From Antennarius striatus (lineage: Eukaryota > Chordata > Actinopteri > Lophiiformes > Antennariidae): 64,000 nt of DNA. Made by a program: the position numbers and the translations under genes. Position 1 is the first letter of the stretch. Each line of letters opens with the position of its first letter. The stretch covers positions 1,171,001 through 1,235,000 of the forward strand of contig NC_090783.1 in assembly GCF_040054535.1 (NCBI RefSeq), given 5' to 3'. Under the pieces are notes generated by a model. That model searched no databases. It saw nothing but the letters and a program-made list of their open reading frames with translations, and was not told the DNA's origin. Below, one piece after another: positions 60,213 to 64,000 of this stretch.

Positions 60213-63200
60213 TTTTCAGATGGGACGGGTCAGTTTCTTCATGGAGAACAAACGGAGTGAAGATCTCCGACATCAGCGGCTGTGATGCTACTCGAGTGCT
60301 GGTTGAGTCACCGCTACTTCCTGCTGTTGCCATAGAAGCGGACCCCCAAAGGGGGCGAACGACGGACGAGCGTTTTCTCCCATAGACTTTGTCCCTGATG
60401 AAGAAGAGGCTTTCCTGGTGCAGACGGACAGCAAAAAGTGAACGCTAACGTCCTTAACCCCCATGTTGTTATATAGTAACCCAAGAGACTGATTGGGGTA
60501 GGGGTGGGGGGTTTGGCGGGCGGGGAGAAATACTGTAACTGCACTGTAGAGTCAGATGGAGATCATTCTGTTCGACTGAATATAAAAAATTCTCACAACC
60601 CAAAATGATCGGGTTATTCACTGTGACAACCCCGACATTAGCATCCGTGCTAAATGGATGTCCTGCTATCCTTCTGGTGTTGGTTTCAACTATAGAGTTA
60701 GCGTTAGCGTTAGCATCAGCCCTGTAGACGGACCTGAAAGCACGGGAGTCAAGCGGCGGTGACGGATGTCAATTAGCTGCTTTAGCGTAGCGACCAAACT
60801 GACCGAGGACAGCTTCGCCCCGTCCCCAATGACCCTCCTTCCTTTTAGACGCAAAGGTCAAGACTGTCCAGGAAACAGGAAGCGGATTGGATGGGAAGGT
60901 GGGGGGGGGTAATAGATAAATGTCAACCACATTAGAGAGAAGCGGTGAAATGCTAGCATTTCCCGTCCCCAGGAGAACTGGGCTGTTTGTTGTGCTCTCT
61001 CTAGCGCTCATGCATGTCCACTCACACTTCGTCCATCGCTAACGGTCAATCTCTTGGCGCCACGGTTTGCGTCTTTTCCATCAATAAGCCGCAGGTCTGA
61101 GATGTCATTAGCACTATCGCTAATGGGATCAACTTAGCAATTGGCAATGGTAGCTCAGCCAAGCCTTTAGCTCTTGTTTTGGGTGAAATGATTCACTAGA
61201 AAGGAGAGAAAGCCTTTCAAGACGACCCACGCCGGCTAACGGCTAGCAGCTCCGCAGCCCAAGCGGTGCCAGCTAGCATAAAGTAAGTGACTCTGTCGAG
61301 ACAGAAAGGTAAAGATTGTAGTTTGATGTAAGCCAGCAACAACCCCAGAGGGGTAGCGGGGTAAATAAAGACTTTGGAAGATCCAAGATCACAACTCCGA
61401 CACAGACCGACGACGTTGCGAGACGACCGGGTTACGTAATGCCGCAATCGCATAAAATGAGACAAACGATGGAAATCACATCAAGAGGGGAGACCTGATC
61501 GAGTTCCAGGTGACATCTGTTAGCTCCGCCCCCTCGCCTTTCAATCAACCTATCAGAGAAGAGACGGCCTTCCCCCAGGAGATGCGAGCGGCAAGTTAGG
61601 GATTCTCGTGCGTCTTCCAGGAGACGACTAGTTAAACTGGTTCTCATCCCCGCGAGGTCATTTTCCTCGACCAATCCCTGAGCAGCGTGAGGCCGCAAAA
61701 GCAAATTAAGTTTTGGTATCTGCAATACTCCAGGGGAGGATGGGAGGGAGATCCAAACGGTAACCGACCAATCGGCTTCACCGTCCAAATCAAGCCCCGG
61801 CAAATCCGCCGTTCCGCCCACTGAATGCGATTCAATTAAACTTCAAATGTGAAGTTTTAAATATAAAAAAACATCCATCAAGCCGTCGCCTCGGGACGAA
61901 CACCTGCCTGGAGTCGACCTGCTTGTGTTTGACTATTCAGATCCAGGTTCTTTCTTCTTCTGCTCGCTCAAACTCGTCTTTGTCGAGGTCGCCCTGCGCG
62001 CCTGGAGGTCATTTCCTCACTCGTTTGGGAGCAACAAGGTTATGTTGCTCCAAAACGCCCAAAACACGCCGCAGAGTTTCATAATTAAATTAAAACTCAT
62101 CACCGCCCACCCTCATCCTCATCCTCATGTGTCCGTCTCAGAGCGACTTTTGTGCTCCTTTATTTGCCGTAAATCAAGTTTCCGTCTGGGGGGGGGGGGG
62201 GGGGACAAAGAAACGCCTGGAACCCCGTCGGGGCGACAAATTCCTGCATGAAGGAGACAATGGTGACAGCGTCCAATCCCAACATCAGTTTGACGCACAA
62301 AAAACCATCCCAGTGTCGCGCGGAGCCTCAAAAATAAAAGGCCATTCATGCATTTCAAAATAAAAGCACCAAAAGTTGCAGAAACAGCTGCAAACATGCC
62401 TCGGATTCCCTTCAACATAAAATCCAGTAATGTCAAAAACTGTCAAGAATTTAATTTAATAATAAAATAGGCGACAGAAGATTTCTCAGATGCTCAGGAT
62501 CGTTCTGGACCACGTGACAGAAACACGCGTGACGTACCTGCAGTCCTCACGGAACACGCGGAACGGGATTGGAAATAGAAGATTCCTTTTTATAGCCGAT
62601 CAGAACAAATTGATGGCAGGAGACCTGCAGGGAGGGTGACACACCAACCAGTCCATCAGGGGGGAGGAGGAAGAGGAGGAGGAGGAGGAGGAGACAGGAA
62701 TAGAGATGTAGGGGAGGATATGAACGGAGAACACGCGTGTGCGTGTGTGCGTGGCAGCAAAATAGAGATTACACAAGCACCTTGTGATCAGATCACTCAT
62801 TAAAGGTGGGAGGAGGGAAGTTTCTCACATTTACTTCCACTGGCCAGCAGGGCGGCGACACTCGCTGGAGGCCAAGGGGACAAAGAGAGGGATGGATTTC
62901 AGAATAAAAGCCTCTCCTTGAGTGGATGGGAGTTGACAGGTGGCCCCTCGTTCAGGTCAGATCTTTTATAAAACCAAACCCGGTAACTGGAGTCGAGCGA
63001 GGCGACACCCGCTTCCTGCTAAACACTAAACACAGTTTTGACATCAGGTCAGCCAAAAACGCCCCAAAGCAAGACGAGGGGTCAGACCCGGGGTCGTCGA
63101 AAAGCGGATCATTTCCTCCAGACGTAGTTTTGTCTGCATCGACGAACGCCTCCACCCGTCTGCAGCCCGTTACCTCCTGCCAGGTGATTCATGCGTCCCG

Positions 63201-63651
63201 CTAACGCAGCTAACGGTCGCTTGCGCCCCGCAGAGCACACACTAGAACTCAAAGGAACTCACCTCAGAACCCAAATGAAGGAAACGAGACGCCAACGTTT
63301 GAGGCTACGACACCGAGGTACCGCCGGTCGACACAACACGCCCCCTGGGAGCGGAGGCTTCATCGAGTAACTTGAAGAAGACATAGAGGCGTTGGCAGCG
63401 GTTCTATCCTGGACCCGACTGTACGAGTCGCAACACGATCAGACGTGACTGAAACATCTGAAACTCAAGATTTCCTGAGGAGGAAACCGGTCGGAGAATC
63501 TAAAGTTATTCTCAACCAGGGAGGAATTTAGAAGGCAGGGAAAGTTTATCAGCTGACAAAGTTCACACAAAAGCACAATAATTCCACTATAGGATGACTG
63601 ATGTTCACCTATTCACATCAAGCTGACGTCCTTTGTCTGAACTTATTAACT

Positions 63652-63962
63652 CTCCACAGACCGGTTTAACGTCACTGAACAGCCTTTAAGGTGTGGAGGA
63701 GAAATCCAACAAAATATAACACCGAAAACAGCATTAAACTGTTTTATATATATATAACAATAATAATAAACCTGAATCCGGTTTGTATCAACTTTATTAG
63801 CAGCGTCCTCGTAACGTCACACCAGCGTTTGTCTCTTGTTGGTTCTGCTAGCTAGGGAGCTTCAGTTTAGCAGTATTCTGTGTTAGCTGCCCCTTTAAGA
63901 AGGTAGTCATGTGACCGAGGCAAGCATCTTCACAAGCGTCAAGAGTGACTTATAAACAGATG
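63652..63962 (+). repeat. Dispersed repeat, copy 2
   Basis: Second copy of the 57466-57735 element, about 40 bases longer through small insertions, and close to the right edge of the window. Confidence 0.8.
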
Positions 63963-64000
63963 CGGTAGTCATGTGACTGACGGCAATCACAGAAACAGAT

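Larger units (their letters stand above)
52371..64000. other. mgat3 upstream region, no further gene recognised
   Basis: The mgat3 promoter and 5' untranslated exons should lie here, but none is placed confidently. The region holds MITE-like inverted and dispersed repeats (53.9-55.1, 57.5 and 63.7 kb), a perfect hairpin at 56033-56090 and a 19-bp minisatellite at 58.5-60.2 kb. All open frames are under 130 codons and without recognisable domains. Confidence 0.55.

Overview
The window is vertebrate nuclear DNA, almost certainly from a percomorph-type teleost fish. The genes have short phase-consistent introns with GT..AG sites, and the intergenic DNA is full of (CA)n/(GT)n microsatellites, long minisatellites and small transposon remnants. 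Six complete protein-coding genes and one partial gene can be reconstructed exon by exon. All six complete genes have human orthologues on 22q12.3-q13.1, so this is a conserved synteny block with local rearrangements. The species cannot be named from the sequence alone.

Layout. (1) 209-496, minus: one exon of a HIT-superfamily-like gene that runs off the left edge. (2) 5285-8500, minus: atf4, with three coding pieces, a 5' exon carrying a 3-codon uORF1, and a uORF2 that overlaps the main start. (3) 9864-11613, minus: rps19bp1 (AROS), 4 exons. (4) 17090-20608, plus: il2rb, 9 exons, with an intact cytokine-receptor ectodomain, one membrane span and a long cytoplasmic tail. (5) 21586-27610, plus: tmprss6 (matriptase-2), 17 exons, with an intact catalytic triad. 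(6) 38449-40560, plus: c1qtnf6, 2 coding exons. (7) 49111-52370, minus: mgat3, 4 coding exons.

The remaining DNA (11.6-17.1, 27.6-38.4, 40.6-49.1 and 52.4-64.0 kb) shows no convincing gene. It holds minisatellites at 24.7-25.6, 26.6-27.1, 29.1-30.7, 34.6-35.8 and 58.5-60.2 kb, many dinucleotide arrays, and several short dispersed or inverted repeats that look like MITEs. Long open frames inside these arrays are repeat artefacts.

The genes are not an operon or a pathway; they are neighbours by descent. ATF4 drives the integrated stress response, RPS19BP1 is a nucleolar ribosome-assembly/SIRT1 factor, IL2RB is a cytokine receptor, TMPRSS6 is the hemojuvelin-cleaving protease of iron control, C1QTNF6 is a secreted C1q/TNF protein, and MGAT3 adds bisecting GlcNAc to N-glycans.

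The most interesting observation is the atf4 leader. The uORF2 start codon lies 5 bases before a splice donor, so splicing creates the long overlapping uORF2 and an unspliced RNA would carry a two-codon uORF instead. Other points worth checking are a multi-exon mgat3 coding region, a 21-bp-periodic ladder of five AATAAA signals after tmprss6, a perfect 25-bp hairpin at 56.03 kb, and several uncharacterised dispersed repeats.
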